The notes under the pieces are model-generated. The model was not told where the DNA came from. It saw nothing but the letters and a program-made list of their open reading frames with translations, and ran no database searches. Below, in pieces: positions 44,422 to 57,430 of a DNA stretch of 64,000 nt (its first letter is position 1; every line of letters begins with the position of its first letter). Both the position numbers and the translations under genes were made by a program. The DNA comes from Hofstenia miamia (taxonomy: Eukaryota; Xenacoelomorpha; Acoela): the NCBI GenBank assembly GCA_004352715.1, contig SCFE01000070.1, positions 311,321 through 375,320 of the forward strand, read 5' to 3'.

Positions 44422-44755
44422 CAGGGTTTTCGAATACTGGAAATGTAAGGAACTGAAACTCGAATGAGTTCGCAAAACTCAACCGGAAAAACTCGTAAGA
44501 GAATTCAGCAATACTCTATCAAAAATTGGAATTATTTTATATTTCAATTACTTTGTAGATCGTAAATAATTAATTTTTAGAATAAAAAACTCGGAATTAT
44601 TGTAAAATAAATTGTATTCTATTTTAAAAATACTCAAAATTTAGAAAAAACTCGTTTGCACTTGGAATTTTCTATAAAAAAATACTCGAACTCTCACTGG
44701 AATTTGTAAAAACTCGAACTCGGACCTAGTAACTCGAAATCGACTCAAAACCCTG
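44422..44755. mobile_element. hAT-like MITE, copy 2
   Basis: It begins CAGGGTTTTCGA and ends TCGACTCAAAACCCTG, a near-perfect terminal inverted repeat. CAGGG..CCCTG ends are typical of hAT elements. The interior is non-coding and full of AACTCG and ACTCGAA words in one orientation. The eight flanking bases (ATCGAGAC left, ACAGCGAC right) agree at five of eight positions, which fits a worn 8-bp hAT target duplication. Copy 1 is at 23658-23947. Confidence 0.75.
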
Positions 44756-44757
44756 AC

Positions 44758-45815
44758 AGCGACCCGGTGCCATTGTATTGAGTCTAACAATATAAAAACA
44801 TTTTAGGATAATGGGTGCTAACATCAATTTTTTTCATCCTGATTGTGTGAGCATTGTGAATGGCGAGAAGTCTTTAAAATGTTGCAATTTTCAATGAAAA
44901 ATAGGGAATTTTTACCAGCACTTAGGCCATAGCAATACACTAACAGAAATTCTCAACATACGTTCAGGCATCATTCATACGGGCTAAATAGCTGTAAATC
45001 AACCTAAAGAAATTTAGCCAAAGTCTTCTTTGATTGGTAAGGTCATGGACCTTTGTAATCATGGACAGGAAGCAAATTTGATTTATTTTCTGGCTATTTT
45101 GTTTCAATTATACATTTTCAACACAATGTTACAAAAATGTGTAGTTTAAAATGATATTCTGATCTCAACGCCTAGACTTTTATTGAAGGAAGCTGCCAAG
45201 GCCCAAGAATAGCCAGGCTGGTCCAGGGTTGATATTCAAAATCAGACCCGATCGCAATTTCGGTTTAAGCTGCTAAGGAACCCACAATAAAATTTTTGAT
45301 CCAAGGCTATTTCAAATTGATTTCTAGCAATTATTTTAGTTAATTTCTATTCATGATCTGTTCAAAATCCTGCTTTAAAGAACATATATTTGAACAAACA
45401 GTATTGGAAACAAAATTATTAAGGAATATTATGTATCGTAAACTGGACGAGTGTTAAATTTTTTAGGATCATGCGACATTTCCGTATTTACGCAAGGAAA
45501 CCAAAATTGTTTTAGCTGACCCAGCGCATTGCCCTGTGATTTCTTATATTTTTATGCTCTTGTTCATGCTTCTTATATAGAGATTATACAAATAAAATAA
45601 CTTTTTAAATCTGTCAAGCCTAAAAGTTTTGAAAAGTCTCTTCCTACTTTGGAGTAAAGTGCTCAACGTTTTGAATGTTTATTTTAATGCATCTTGTTAT
45701 TCTTAAAAAAAATCATTTTAGGGTGTGTTGATCATTTTCTAAAATTTTATTTCCATAAGCTGAAAAGGGAATTGGAATGGAAATTTCCATTTCCATATTC
45801 AACATGGGATTCAAC
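44758..45815. other. Intergenic, no gene
   Basis: Nothing recognised. The 69-codon minus frame at 45713-45922 is not supported by any similarity. Confidence 0.4.
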
Positions 45816-47372
45816 AATGGCAGTGCAAGAATTATATTTTCATAAAGTTGAGGATATCTTGTTATAAGAGTTTTCTTCCATCTTGTTATAATTTTTTTCA
45901 ACACTTGTTTTTGGATTGTCATTTATAAAATTTTCAATTTCATAAGAGTGATCCTGTAAGTGTCTGAGCAATGAATTTGCTGGTCGTATCATATTACAGG
46001 CCTCTATTTGATATCTAATGGTAATACTGAAATACTTCTTTATTCACCATATTATTATACCATATTATTATAAAGCACTTCAGTTAAAATATACACAAAA
46101 TTAAATATTCTTTTTTTACTTCCAACAAATGGTGCACAGAAAAGCTGAAATTAAGCAATCAATTGCATTTCAAACATTTAATAAAATTATAAACCTCTAT
46201 ATGTAATTAATTTATTTAAATCACATGTGGACTGTGTGAATTTAAATCTTCTAATATTGTTAATAAATAATTCAACGTGGTTTCTCAGGGTATCATACAT
46301 ACTGGTGAAAGATACTAAATATTTTTACTAAATTTACATGCAAAACAGTTAAGGCCAAAAGGCTTTACTAAGTAGGTACTAGGCCTACTTCATGTGTAAT
46401 AAACTCAAATTTTAATAGATCATCAATACTTGACTTGATTTGAATAATAATATAAAAACTCGTAGGGTTCTAAGAATAGATCAACTTTTTCAATTAAAAG
46501 CTCGTTTTTAACTAATTATTTCATCGTGAAACAGTCAGTCTCATTCCTTTCTTATATCGAAAACTTATTTTTAACCTGAGAATTAATATTTTTTTATCTC
46601 AAATAGTTTTATTTGTTCATTCCTTTATAGGTGGTTTATACCAAGACTATTGATTATCTTTGTTATTCACATAAAATATAATTTAATGAGAAATAGTGAT
46701 TTGCTTCAAAACATTTTATAGCAACAAACAATGTGGTTTCCTTGGCAATTTCCAAAATACGAATTTTTTGAAAAGAAGTTTATATCCATATTTAATATAT
46801 CATATATTAAAGTTAAGATATTTTTGAAATTCATATAAAATGGGACTTCATTTTTTACATTTATACAATTATTCACAATTTTTTCAATAGAAATGAAACC
46901 TGAGGGTTGAATAAGAGAATTTCAAAATAATGACATTGTTCTTCTAAATGAAAGTTAAGTAGCATAAAAAATCTAAGATTCGTAATCTCTCCTAAAAATA
47001 ATAAAAATTAGCATTTGAAATATTTCTGAATTGATTCCCTAAATTCAAAGTTACTTCAGTTTTCGAAAAAATTATATAGTTATATTTATTTTGTCTCAAA
47101 GTTTGTTATAGGAAAATGTTAAGAATTTTACATCAAAGCAAGTTGTGTGCAAAATGCTATTCTTCAGTATTAAGCTAAAAATTTTTGAAATTTATTGCAA
47201 AGAAGCTCTTTAAAAGTAGTAAATTATTTCACATAATGATAAGTTGATAACATTTCATCATTAGTTCTTACCGCTTCAATTATTTTGTTCAGTTGTGTGT
47301 CAAATACTATAAATTTAAAAATAATTAACACTGTGAATTTCGTTTTTCCCGGTATTACAATTTATTGTGGCA

Positions 47373-48122
47373 ATGAGATTTGTAAATTTATGGTTAATTG
47401 CTCTCTTTCTTTCTCAACATTTTTCAGTAATATCATACAAACATATAACTTTTAAGAATTTAGCAGAATACCTTATGAATGAAGTTGTAAAAAGCAATTC
47501 TGCATGTAGGCCTATGTCAAATAAGTATGTTAAAGACATGATTGACTATCAACAGAAAAAACTTTCAGTAGAAGAAATATTAAACGAATTTACAGTGGCG
47601 ACCATAGACGATCCAAATTCCAACGAACAATGCTGCAAGATGATTCAACTTAGTCTTTTAGAAATAAAAAATGTGATACGGGATTATTTAAAGGGAAAAA
47701 AAATTGAAGACTCAAAATATTTTAATGCGAAATTTGAATTGCAAGGTCTTAAATTCCATCAATCAGACCTTGATAAAATGGATTGTGGCTATCTCAATTT
47801 TTTCAGGAGTGTACTTAAGACAGATATGTGTGAGTGCCAAGAAAAACAAGATAAAGTAAAATTCGCCAAAGCATTTAAAGAATGTGATGGACAAAAAAAT
47901 TTGTGTGACGATCCTGATGTAATTGAAATGAGATTAACCGCTCACAATATTAGCACTGCTTGCCTTAACCTCACTGAGGAAGCGAATAAATTTTTCCTTG
48001 ATCGTCACTATAAGGTTAAAAACCTTAAATTTCCAATTCTGAAATGTCTAACTGCTTTCTCTAAGCTTAACAATGTAAATTTAGTTTTGTTAATTATTAC
48101 CTGTGTTGTAAATTATAGCTAA
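47373..48122 (+). CDS. Secreted or GPI-anchored 10-cysteine protein, unrecognised family
   Basis: 249 residues from the ATG at 47373; the frame is open a few codons further upstream, but without another ATG. Residues 1-20 are a signal peptide (basic Arg2, hydrophobic NLWLIALFL, then polar SQHFSVISYK). The mature part has ten cysteines (about 45, 87, 88, 138, 153, 155, 171, 178, 197, 225), an even number that fits five disulfides, and two N-glycosylation sequons, NIS and NLT, near 192 and 199. Predicted helices alternate with charged stretches. The C-terminus, VNLVLLIITCVVNYS, is hydrophobic with nothing after it, as in a GPI-attachment signal or a short membrane anchor. I do not recognise the family. 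Copy B of the surrounding duplication holds a pseudogene of it (61616-62245). AATAAA lies 37 bases after the stop. Confidence 0.78.
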   Translation: MRFVNLWLIALFLSQHFSVISYKHITFKNLAEYLMNEVVKSNSACRPMSNKYVKDMIDYQQKKLSVEEILNEFTVATIDDPNSNEQCCKMIQLSLLEIKNVIRDYLKGKKIEDSKYFNAKFELQGLKFHQSDLDKMDCGYLNFFRSVLKTDMCECQEKQDKVKFAKAFKECDGQKNLCDDPDVIEMRLTAHNISTACLNLTEEANKFFLDRHYKVKNLKFPILKCLTAFSKLNNVNLVLLIITCVVNYS

Positions 48123-48158
48123 GCATTTCTTTACTTATGTTATCGCTCATATATTATA

Positions 48159-48164
48159 AATAAA
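48159..48164 (+). terminator. Polyadenylation signal AATAAA
   Basis: AATAAA 37 bases past the stop codon, followed by a GATTCTGATGTTTTAG-type GT-rich stretch. Kept in copy B at about 62339-62344. Confidence 0.65.
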
Positions 48165-50138
48165 TGATTCTGATGTTTTAGTTTAATTATATCTCAAGCT
48201 AAATCAACTGCATCCTATGACATTTCAAGTTCGCATTCTGTAGTATGCATGCATGAGTACAAACAAGAACATTATAAAATTATGGTTATCCACACAAATT
48301 TTGAAACTCATAAAATTAATTAATTAATATTTTCAAGATCGGTGCTTTGCATTAATTGTGAAAGCAAATATCAATATTAATTTTGTTAATAAGACAGAGT
48401 ATTCAATACAAAAATATTTACTAAAAATATTTTAATAGTGATCAGTAATTATAAGAAAAAGATATTAAATTCAAAACTAATAACAACTACTTCTAGTGGG
48501 CAAATACAAGCCACAATTTTAAGTCAAACTAGGTTTTTCATAGACATGAAGAACTGCTTTTGATACCATTTAAGTTGTAATTTAAGCTATTAAATTTTCA
48601 AATGGCAGGTTTGTTTTAAATACGATTATAAATGCGATTGGTAAAAAATTATTTGAATATAATTATTTTTGCAATTTAATTATAAATAATTAAATTATTC
48701 TGTTTTAAAAATGCTTGCTAATGAAGCTACATTAGCAATTTCTTTTAAGTAAAACCAGTGTTTTTACCTAAACCCGATTTTTACAAATTTAATACCATTA
48801 TAAGATTATTCCTTAAATTAGGCTTCCGAACTTATATTCAGATGTAGATTGGAATATTTTATTTATGAAACTTCATGGAATGCAATTATAAAATGTTTAT
48901 AAAATCTAAATTATGCTATTTTTTATTATTTGTTTTCAGCCGACGTTTCTTGATCAAATCAAGCAACATTGCATTCTTAGATGGGTTTTATACAAAAATT
49001 TCAAATATCAACAACATCAATTTTATTTATCTCAATTTTTATTATGTTGTGCAAATTTGCAATTCATTTTACAAAATTTTGAAATTTCTTTGAACGACAA
49101 TATGATAAATAATTCGACTATGTGAACACCATGAATAATCAGTAATTATGAACAGAATAAAACATCTTCTGAATCAAATTAAACTATAATAAATAATTTA
49201 AAATATAAAATGTAAGCATGTAGGTGTTGGGAGGGTGTGGGAAAACGGAATAGTTAAGTGGCTCAGTGAATTGCATTTAAGATGTGTCCAAGTCTGCCAA
49301 ATAAGTGGGGCTAAATAGGACGAAAATAAAAAATTAGTATATGTATGTCTTTAGTTGAAAAAACATAACATAGCAGCTTATGATATACTTCCTGTTATTA
49401 TTCAATGCATGTGCGCTTGTACAGCATATATTTACATGCATTGTGTTAAAATTAAATGCATGAACACCAGTCTAATCGAATTCTGACGATGCTAAACCAA
49501 TCCCACAAACAAACGTTTGTTATTCCATTTTGCATTACGATCACTTTGTCATAATAGGGATACAATAAATTATCTTATGTTGGTTAACCATTAAAGTAAA
49601 TTTATTGAGGAACTTAAAAACATTCAATTTCTCACAGATGGCAGACAACTGCTTTATGTTGACGTCTCTTTTATCTCTCTCACACTGTTAGCTTGCACTG
49701 CAATCTGAAACATGTTTGGCTGTTTACAGATAATTGATGATCATATTAAAACGGTGAAATTTCAGCTAGCTGCAACAAGCCAATTTCTTACAAAGGTTTC
49801 CCATTTTACACTACAGTCCAATTTTACATCATCTCCTACACCTAAATGTTTTTGCATAATGGCGCATAATGGTGGAAAAAGATTTAATGTATTTTTGATG
49901 TTCATTTATTTTATGGATTTTTAAATACCAAGAATTGCAATACCAGTCAGCAAAAAAGAAATTTACAAAATAATGCTTTAAAGAAGAATTATCATGAGCT
50001 AGCTTTCAAAGAAAAAATTATATAATTTCAAGGGTAAGCATGTGGACTAATGTATACAATCAATGGAAAAAATTAACAGATAGGGACATTCTATCATTGC
50101 TGTAGCTCAATAATGTCAAAACTAAAAAAATTTAAAGA

Positions 50139-50145
<7 letters not shown>

Positions 50146-50169
<24 letters not shown>
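50146..50169. repeat. (AT)n microsatellite
   Basis: About 12 AT units. Confidence 0.9.
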
Positions 50170-50534
50170 CATGTTTATGTTTGTAATTCCTTATTGCGTT
50201 ATGGAACTTGAACAAAATAGCATGGAATTCATAAATAAGATGTCATATGTTTAAGAAATGGAGCCGCAACAGCTCCTTTGTGTTTTTTTTGATCTCGAAT
50301 TAATGTTTGTTTTCATTGTAAATGGATTATAATAATTGATTATAGGATATAGGATACCGCTTTTCTAAATTTCACATCAATTATATTTACCAGTCAATCT
50401 TGACTAAGAATTAGTATCATTGAATCTAAATTACCACAATATTAGCATTTGCTAATTATAGAATTTAAAAGAATTACCAAATTACAAATTGTGTTTGTGG
50501 GAAGTTCAATTAATATATATGATGACTGCATTTC

Positions 50535-50540
<6 letters not shown>

Positions 50541-50565
<25 letters not shown>
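50541..50565. repeat. (AT)n microsatellite at end of copy A
   Basis: About 12 units, followed by TTCAGG. The same run and TTCAG follow the homologous sequence at 63964-63991. Confidence 0.9.
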
Positions 50566-50570
50566 TCAGG

Positions 50571-51294
50571 TTTGCATATTGCAATAGTTATTATTTTGAA
50601 ACTCGAATTTATTAATCTTCTAACCAGGGCGATAATCCTTAAATAATTAACAAGGAGGGCTCTAATCTTGATTACTGTATTTTGTATTATATATTTTGAC
50701 CAAATTATATTTTCTGAAGAATAAAATCCATCATCTGAAACCGACTATAAATTGAACAAGTCCCAATCGAATTTAACAAGGTTGGTTCAGCCCTCTTGAG
50801 CACCCCTCATTACTCTTAATTTTTGACACAAGTATTCTTTGAGAACCATTTTAAAAAAACTGATTTCAGAGTTTCCTGCAAAACTAAGCACCACCAATGA
50901 AATTTAGTTATGTTAACAAGATATATAGAAGGTTAAAACATAGAATCTGTTTAATGGTGTATGGATTTTTGGTTGAAATTAATCATGTCCTTAAATCTAG
51001 AGTAATTTTTTAAACTTTATTAACATTATTTCGGGTTAATATTTAAAATAAATTACTTTACTTCCATAATCAGCTATTTTGAAGTGTGAAATTTGTTTCA
51101 GGAAGTTAAATGCAAACTTATTATTGAGAAGAATTTGAACTTTGCATGCAATGAGCTGCAGATGAAAGCCTAAAAATTCAAATGCCACCTCACTGCTTTT
51201 CAGGCAAAGCAGACAGAACTTTACCAACATTTAAGGAATGGTTCTTCTCCTACTAACAGAATCACAATGTCCAGTGAGCTGGTCAGGAGAGTAG
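50571..51294. other. Intergenic, no gene
   Basis: Nothing recognised. Confidence 0.4.
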
Positions 51295-51645
51295 GTATAT
51301 CTGAGTGAAGGAGACAACACTTTTTCTGATTGGTCAAGAGAGGAGCCTTGACCCCTGTGTGCTTGTGGATTTTGACGGGGGTGTTGTAGTGAAGTCATTG
51401 TGTGTTGACTGATTAAACAAGCACTTTCTAGAGTGATTCATTAGTTTTGTGATATTTATGGGGGAAATTTATTTTGCATGTTTTATTTTACTTTTTTTAT
51501 TGCATACATGCTTGTTTTTTGTTAATATACATGTACATGACAATATTAGGTTACTAATCAGGGGTCTATATCACATTTGTGATAATACATTGCTGACTAA
51601 TGACTATTTTTCTTATTTGTAAAAAACTGCATGCATTTCTAATGA
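51295..51645. repeat. Dispersed repeat R1, copy 2
   Basis: Partner of 36111-36477 in the same orientation; see that entry for shared blocks. Confidence 0.75.
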
Positions 51646-53880
51646 CTAGTTAATCTATGTACATAAATTAGTTCATTTTTTGGGACTTTATACATTTCAT
51701 ACAAAGGTATACATTTTGATTTTCAAATAAAATGCTATTTCATTGTAAAAATTCTTTCATTTAATTTGTTTTTCACTAATAAATAAAATACAAAATGGAA
51801 AAAAATATTTGCCATACTTAAACATTACAGGCATATGAAATATAGGCTTACATGATAAAGGCAATTTAAATTTCTAAAAAATTATAAACATGATTCTATG
51901 AGTAGGATTTTTACATATACATGCTTTTGTTAATACACTATTCTTATATTAGTTGTGCACAACAGTCTTGTTTTTTTATTTTTTTTGTTTATACAGATTT
52001 TTCTGGGTTGTACATGTTTGTAGACTGTTACATCAGTTATTGACTTTGCACATCTTTTTCAGTTTATTTGGTTTATACCATTTGCATGCTTGTAGAATTT
52101 TACATTGCTTTTCCACTGTTTTGTAATTCTAATGTTTGATTTCATTCTCCACTTTCTACTCATATTGTAGTTGCCATAGAAATGAGAACACATTTTCCAG
52201 ATGATTTATCATATTTTAGGTAATGTGCACATAAAATATGAAATTGTTAACCCATCTATCCAAATCACACACCCAACCCTCAAATTCACCTTATAAACGC
52301 CTAAATTGATAGAAAATGGAGCATTACTCACACACAAAAAATACAGGCACATGGTATTTAGAATACCACTAAGAATTTTTGGAAAATGACAATGTAATAA
52401 TTTGTACATGTAGGTTAATATTGTGGCATAAAGACTTTTAAACTCATTTAATTCCTTTTATATTGCAATTTAAATATTAACCTTGTGATATTATTTTAAT
52501 TGTTAATTTGACAAAATGACAAATGGTGCTATATTTTTAGTTTTAAGCTTCTGCTAAATAGTGATGCAGTAAAATTAGTGTAACAGAAGACCAAATTTGT
52601 ACCTTTCAGATATTTGTCCATATTTTCTATGGTATGATTTTGTTTACAATACCAGTTTTATTTCATATAAATATTTGCAATTTGTATATTTATATTCTCT
52701 TCAGTTATTCTCAGTAAAATTGAGTTTTACTTTTTACCTTGAATAATTATTTTATTAAAAATTATGTGTTTCTAAATTCGTCTTCATAATTAAAGGGCAC
52801 CCAGACATGGTACAGCTTGACTGGCATACACATTTATGTGTATGGTTAGGGTTTTTGTTGTACTGCATTTCATTTGTAACTAAAACTAACCTTTTAATGC
52901 TATCACTGAAATTGCACAAGATGAGAGTTGCACTGAGTTTAGGTTTCACTCACTGCACCCAACAGTTAGGGCTTCTTTATTCTTTATATTAGTTAGGGCT
53001 TTAGTTTTACATGAATCTTACTTAAGATTATCTGTATCAGGTTGGCCAAGTGTGGCCACCTTCTCTAACATGATCTGCTGTTTACTTCTAACTTATATTA
53101 GGATAGGGTATTATAGCAGGAGAATTTAGTTATTTATATGTAGCACCAAAAATCGATGCTTTGAATTAAAACACTACATAGATAGGATTGCTCACTAACT
53201 TCATACCGATGTCACAATATATTGAAAAAAGACTATAAAATTGCCTAACCATGGCATAAACTCTACTATGATTTGAAAATTTAATACATATTCAGTTTAT
53301 CTCATCCAAATAGTACAATAATGTGAAAATCAATGTGTATAATTTAGTTTCAGTAAGTTACTAGTTATAAAAATGGGAAATTTAAAATACATGTGATTAA
53401 ACAAGATATTCAACAAAGCAAAAATCAATGCATATAATTTAGGTTCAGCAAATTGTTAGCTAAAAGACATTTAATCTAGTCAAAAATTCTGCTTTTTGAT
53501 GGAGTTTGACTACAATGAAATTGTGTAGCATAATCCCATGAAATGCATGAAATAGTAACAAAGAAAGAAGAAAGAAACAACAAAGTAAAATTCAAATTAG
53601 AAACTCATGCCTATTTCATAGAATTAGCATTAAGTGATTTGGTAAATTGTAAAAGCAATTATTGGTCGCAGCTAATTTGACAAAACACATGTGGACAATA
53701 AGCTCCACATTAATTTTAGTTAACCACGTGGTTCACGCAGAACTTTAATATGTGGACATAAAAAATCAATTAGCGACTGGTACTTGTTTAATTGGTAAAT
53801 ATACTTAATAAAATTATATATAAATAGGAACAAAGTTCTATAAATTGGATGAAATATTAGCTCTTAGTAATTTATTTTAT
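51646..53880. other. AT-rich, CpG-poor DNA, no gene
   Basis: No element or gene was recognised. Short open frames at 52409-52209 and 52807-52992 match nothing. Confidence 0.45.
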
Positions 53881-54560
53881 CTTCTTATGATGCGCAGCTA
53901 AGCATTTCTTGTGTGTAATGATCAAGGGCTGTTGTTAGAGATTATTATGAGATGTTAGCCTTGAGAATTGCATGCAATTAAGTTACAACTAGGCATAGGC
54001 ATGCTTTATTCATGCTTGGCTGGCTACTGTTCATTTGTATTACATATAGTAACAAGCTTGCAAAAGGCTGATATCCACTTTAGGTATGGTAATTAACTAT
54101 TACTATTTTAGATCCAAATTGTTTGACTTATAAGTGACTGATAAGTGACTGTATTAATTGTATATTGTTTTATATTGTTTATATGTACGTTAGGAACTGC
54201 CTTAGTTTATATTTACCTTTTTATTAAAGAGAGTTAAGTTGATTTGTGAGTGAGATTTATTACATGATGAGTAAGGCACGCATAACAAAACTCTTTCAGT
54301 GAGATTGAGCTGAGTTGCCAGCAGATGGAAGGATAGATATGGATAAATGGATGGGTTGAATTGTCGATGAACTGCGAACTGTCTTTGTAATATAGCTTTG
54401 GGCTGTGCCCATCTCACTCACTCTTGTGATTACTTTCAATGGTGCTACCTAAACAGTAGTGGTGAATTGTTACACTAGCTTGTGGAATGTTAATTAAAGT
54501 TACATTTATAGTTGTATATCTAAGGATGAAAGGATTAATGCATGCAGAAATCAGCAAACA
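53881..54560 (+). repeat. LTR-like leader of third gypsy element
   Basis: It shares blocks with the 38128-38850 LTR: TTTTAGATCCAAATT, GACTGATAA, AGTAAGG-ACGCATAAC against AGTTAGGGTACACAT, TTGAGCTGAGTTGC against TTGAGCTGATTGC, and CTACCTAAACAGTAGTGGTGA against CACCTAAATAGTGATGGT. It lies directly before the third element's gag. Boundaries are not fixed. Confidence 0.5.
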
Positions 54561-54639
54561 CATCATGTTGAAACCTCCCAACAGTGTGATCATGACACTC
54601 TGTTAAAAATACAACTCCCACAACTGATGTAGAGATGCA

Positions 54640-56570
54640 AACAATTTAACTGGAACCACAAATTGATTCGCTTAATATTCTAGACACTCTCCAAAGGAAC
54701 AAAAACATGGAATTGGCCCTTAAGGAAAAGATCAGAATTCTTAAGGAAAAATTTGAAGAAATGGAATCAGAAAGGAGACAAATGGTATTGGACCTTAAGT
54801 TGGATATGAGTAAAAGACTGGACAAGCAATGAAATTTCTTCCAAAGACAAGTAGATACATTAACACAAAGATAAGCTGATGTGAACACACAAATTCTAGA
54901 GCAAAATGAGAGATTGAAAGTAATGTACTCTAATTTGGAAACTGAAAACAAAGAGTTGCAGCAAGAAAAGGAAATGCAGAAACTAGAAATTGAGCATCTG
55001 AAAGATCAGATGAGACTAAATAAGTTAATGCAGGATGCTGATGAGGGCAAAGAAATGAAAAAACGGATGCAGACCCATGGGATGTTAATTACAGAAGAAC
55101 CAGAGGTCCCACTAACAGCACCCCAAAGAAGTGCACGAATAAAAACAAAGTTAAGTAGCCGAAGAGAACTTGACAAAGAAAACCTCAGCAAAGAGGACGA
55201 GAAAGAACTCATAATTCAAGAAATCACAGATGAGGTTAGCAAATGTGTGAAAAAACAAGTAAAAATAGATACACCAAGGAAACCAACATTCGAGAGCTCA
55301 ATAGTACCAGAAGTAAATATTGAAAAAACTACACCATGCAAAGCACAGATCAGGACATTTACAGGAAAAATTGATAACTATTCCCCACTTTCAAAGAGTG
55401 GTTGCAATTTTTCAAGCTGGCAATGAAAGATTGAAAAGTAAGTAAATATGCTGCAGTCATGACACTACCACTATACTTATCTGGAGCTGCATATCAGCAT
55501 TACTTAATTTTGGACACTGAAACTAAAAGTAATTACAAATTACTCACTGGAAATTTCATTGAGTATTACAGAAACGAAAGTTTCAAAAATCAGTATTGGT
55601 TGATTTTAAACAGCACAAAAATGAAGAAATCTAATGATATTTGAAACTATATGTCTCAAGTACAATGATTATTTACACTTAGTTCAAGAGGCGGACACTA
55701 TTCAAAGTACAACCTGTTTTTGCATATTACAAAAGGCCTGCCAGAGAAAGTGAAACAACAATTTGAAATAGAATTTGATGTTAATGAAAGCATGGAAAAA
55801 ATGATAAGGAAATCTGTGGACATTCAAGTCATGTTGGAAAACAGCTTGAGAATATACGTGAAAGCAACATGAAATAGACAAAGTCTGAGCACAACAAATT
55901 GGAGATGGAGAGAACAGGGTCAACAGAAATCACTGAAAGACAATGAAATGAAAAAAAGGAGAGAAAATAATAAAGATCAAAACAAAAGATGGGCAAATAA
56001 GGAAGCTGAAGGAGAAAAACGTTCGATGTTTTAACTGTGGTTTTAAAGGACACAGGAAAAACAAATGTAAAAAACAAATTAATATCATAGAAGATGGTAA
56101 TGCCTACTACAATGATGAGGACTTAATTGAATCTGGAAATGAGACAGTATTGGAAACTGAGGAGGAAGAAATGATTGAAGAGTCGGAAAACTATTAAGAG
56201 TGCAATCTCAAGAAAACCAAGCACCACGATAGATACTAATAGATATCAGAATAGTGAGCAAAATCACAGTTGGGATAAATGGAATGATGGTTAAAGCAAC
56301 TATCAATACAGGTATGGTGAAATCAATAATAACAGATGAATGCACAATGAAGTTAGGATTTGGTAGAAATGATTTAAATAAATCTCTGAATAGATTGATT
56401 AACACATCAGGCAAATACAAAGGAGACATTAGAAAAAGTGCAAATGCGAATTTCTAACAACATTTGAACAATTGCTAATCATAAATTTTGTTTTGCAGAA
56501 AGATGATTGTTTATTGTTAATGGCCTCATTATATTTAAGGATGGTTTTTCCCATTTTAAAGGATTCAAAG
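54640..56570 (+). pseudogene. Third gypsy element: gag and protease only
   Basis: A coiled coil (NMELALKEKIRILKEKFEEM onward; open frame 54881-55426) is followed in broken frames by capsid blocks TLPLYLSGAAYQHYLILD and NFIEYYRNESFKNQYW (55459-55644). A MIRKSVDIQVMLE block comes next, then an intact-looking zinc knuckle, CFNCGFKGHRKNKC (CX2CX4HX4C, about 56028-56069). The protease piece (56254-56457) reads MMVKATINTGMVKS, again with Asn in place of the catalytic Asp, and ends after a frameshift near 56570. RT, RNase H and integrase are absent. It is closer to the second element than to the first. Confidence 0.75.
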
Positions 56571-57125
56571 CGCTCCAAAAACTGAATAGATGTGTACAAT
56601 AGCTAATTCTTTGATTTGGTTACTTAAAATGATTTATTGTATCAAATCTTGGTCTGTGACGAAGCGTGTTTGCGGCCTCATTTTTGTTAATTTTACTTCA
56701 AATCGCCAGACCGAGGTTACAGTTGGCCTTGGTTGGGACTAAAGTTGGGTCGGGCTAGGTCTAGTCGGGCTTGGACCGAATTTTCTATATAGCAATTTGG
56801 GCCGCGCCGGGCTTGGACCTAATATTTTAAGTGGTATTTGAAATACAAGAAAAATTTCACTTGAAAAATCCTTGCAAATTGCAAAAAAACATTCTCTTTA
56901 AGTGTAACCAGCCCTGCATTGTTGGCTGATGCAATACTTCTAACATCTAAATTTTGTCTGCTACAAGGAAAGAGCGTTTATGAATATTCCACTTATTTTG
57001 TGCTAATGTAAGTTGATGTAATTTGGCAGAAAATGTTACTAACTGAATTATAAAAGGTGATATGTTCCCTAAACGATAAAATGACGACTACACATTCTAT
57101 GCTCTTTGATAGCAAAATGCAATCA
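56571..57125. other. Intergenic with GGGC-rich patch
   Basis: A patch at 56700-56825 has repeated GGGCT and GGGTCGGGCTAGG words in otherwise AT-rich DNA. It is probably transposon-derived. No gene. Confidence 0.4.
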
Positions 57126-57430
57126 AATACAGGCAGACCCGTGGTTTGCATTTGAAATTTAGGGGGGCTATGGCCCCGCAAAGTTCAATAAATTAATCAT
57201 AGTTTTACTCATATGAAATAGCTTAACACTTTTTCATTGAATTTTTAAATAGAATGGCATTAGTATTTTATATATTTCAACTAAAATATATTCACTATAA
57301 CTTAGTTACAGAATATTAGAATTCATACTATGGAGTTTTGTATCCAGTATGCCAAAAAGAAGGAGGCCCAGTGGACTAACAGGGAGGGCCATGCCCCCGT
57401 GGTACTCCCCTAGCTACTGCTCTGTCTACA
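57126..57430. mobile_element. Candidate non-autonomous DNA transposon
   Basis: The left side has CAGACCCGTGG and then AATTTAGGGGGGCTATGGCC. The right side has GGCCATGCCCCCGTGG, then CTCCCCTAGCTACTGC. The GGCTATGGCC and GGCCATGCCCC parts face each other, and the interior is AT-rich. The pattern resembles eroded transposon ends. No target duplication was found. Confidence 0.45.

Larger units (their letters stand above)
45816..50570 (+). repeat. Large direct duplication, copy A
   Basis: Matches copy B (58033-64000) in the same orientation. Collinear blocks: 45816-46636 with 58033-58889; 46631-49190 with 60936-63390; 49701-49728 with 63398-63426; 50440-50570 with about 63886-63995, including the terminal (AT)n run and TATTCAG. 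Segments 49190-49700 and 49729-50440 have no partner in B. The duplicated unit carries the secreted-protein gene and may extend beyond the window. Confidence 0.88.

Noticed and set aside
49712-49924. 70-codon frame in copy A
   Set aside because: Most of it lies in sequence absent from copy B, and there is no similarity or signal feature.
40541-56570. A common deletion breakpoint in protease of the second and third gypsy elements
   Set aside because: After allowing for a frameshift, the third element continues past the point where the second jumps to RNase H, so the breakpoints differ.
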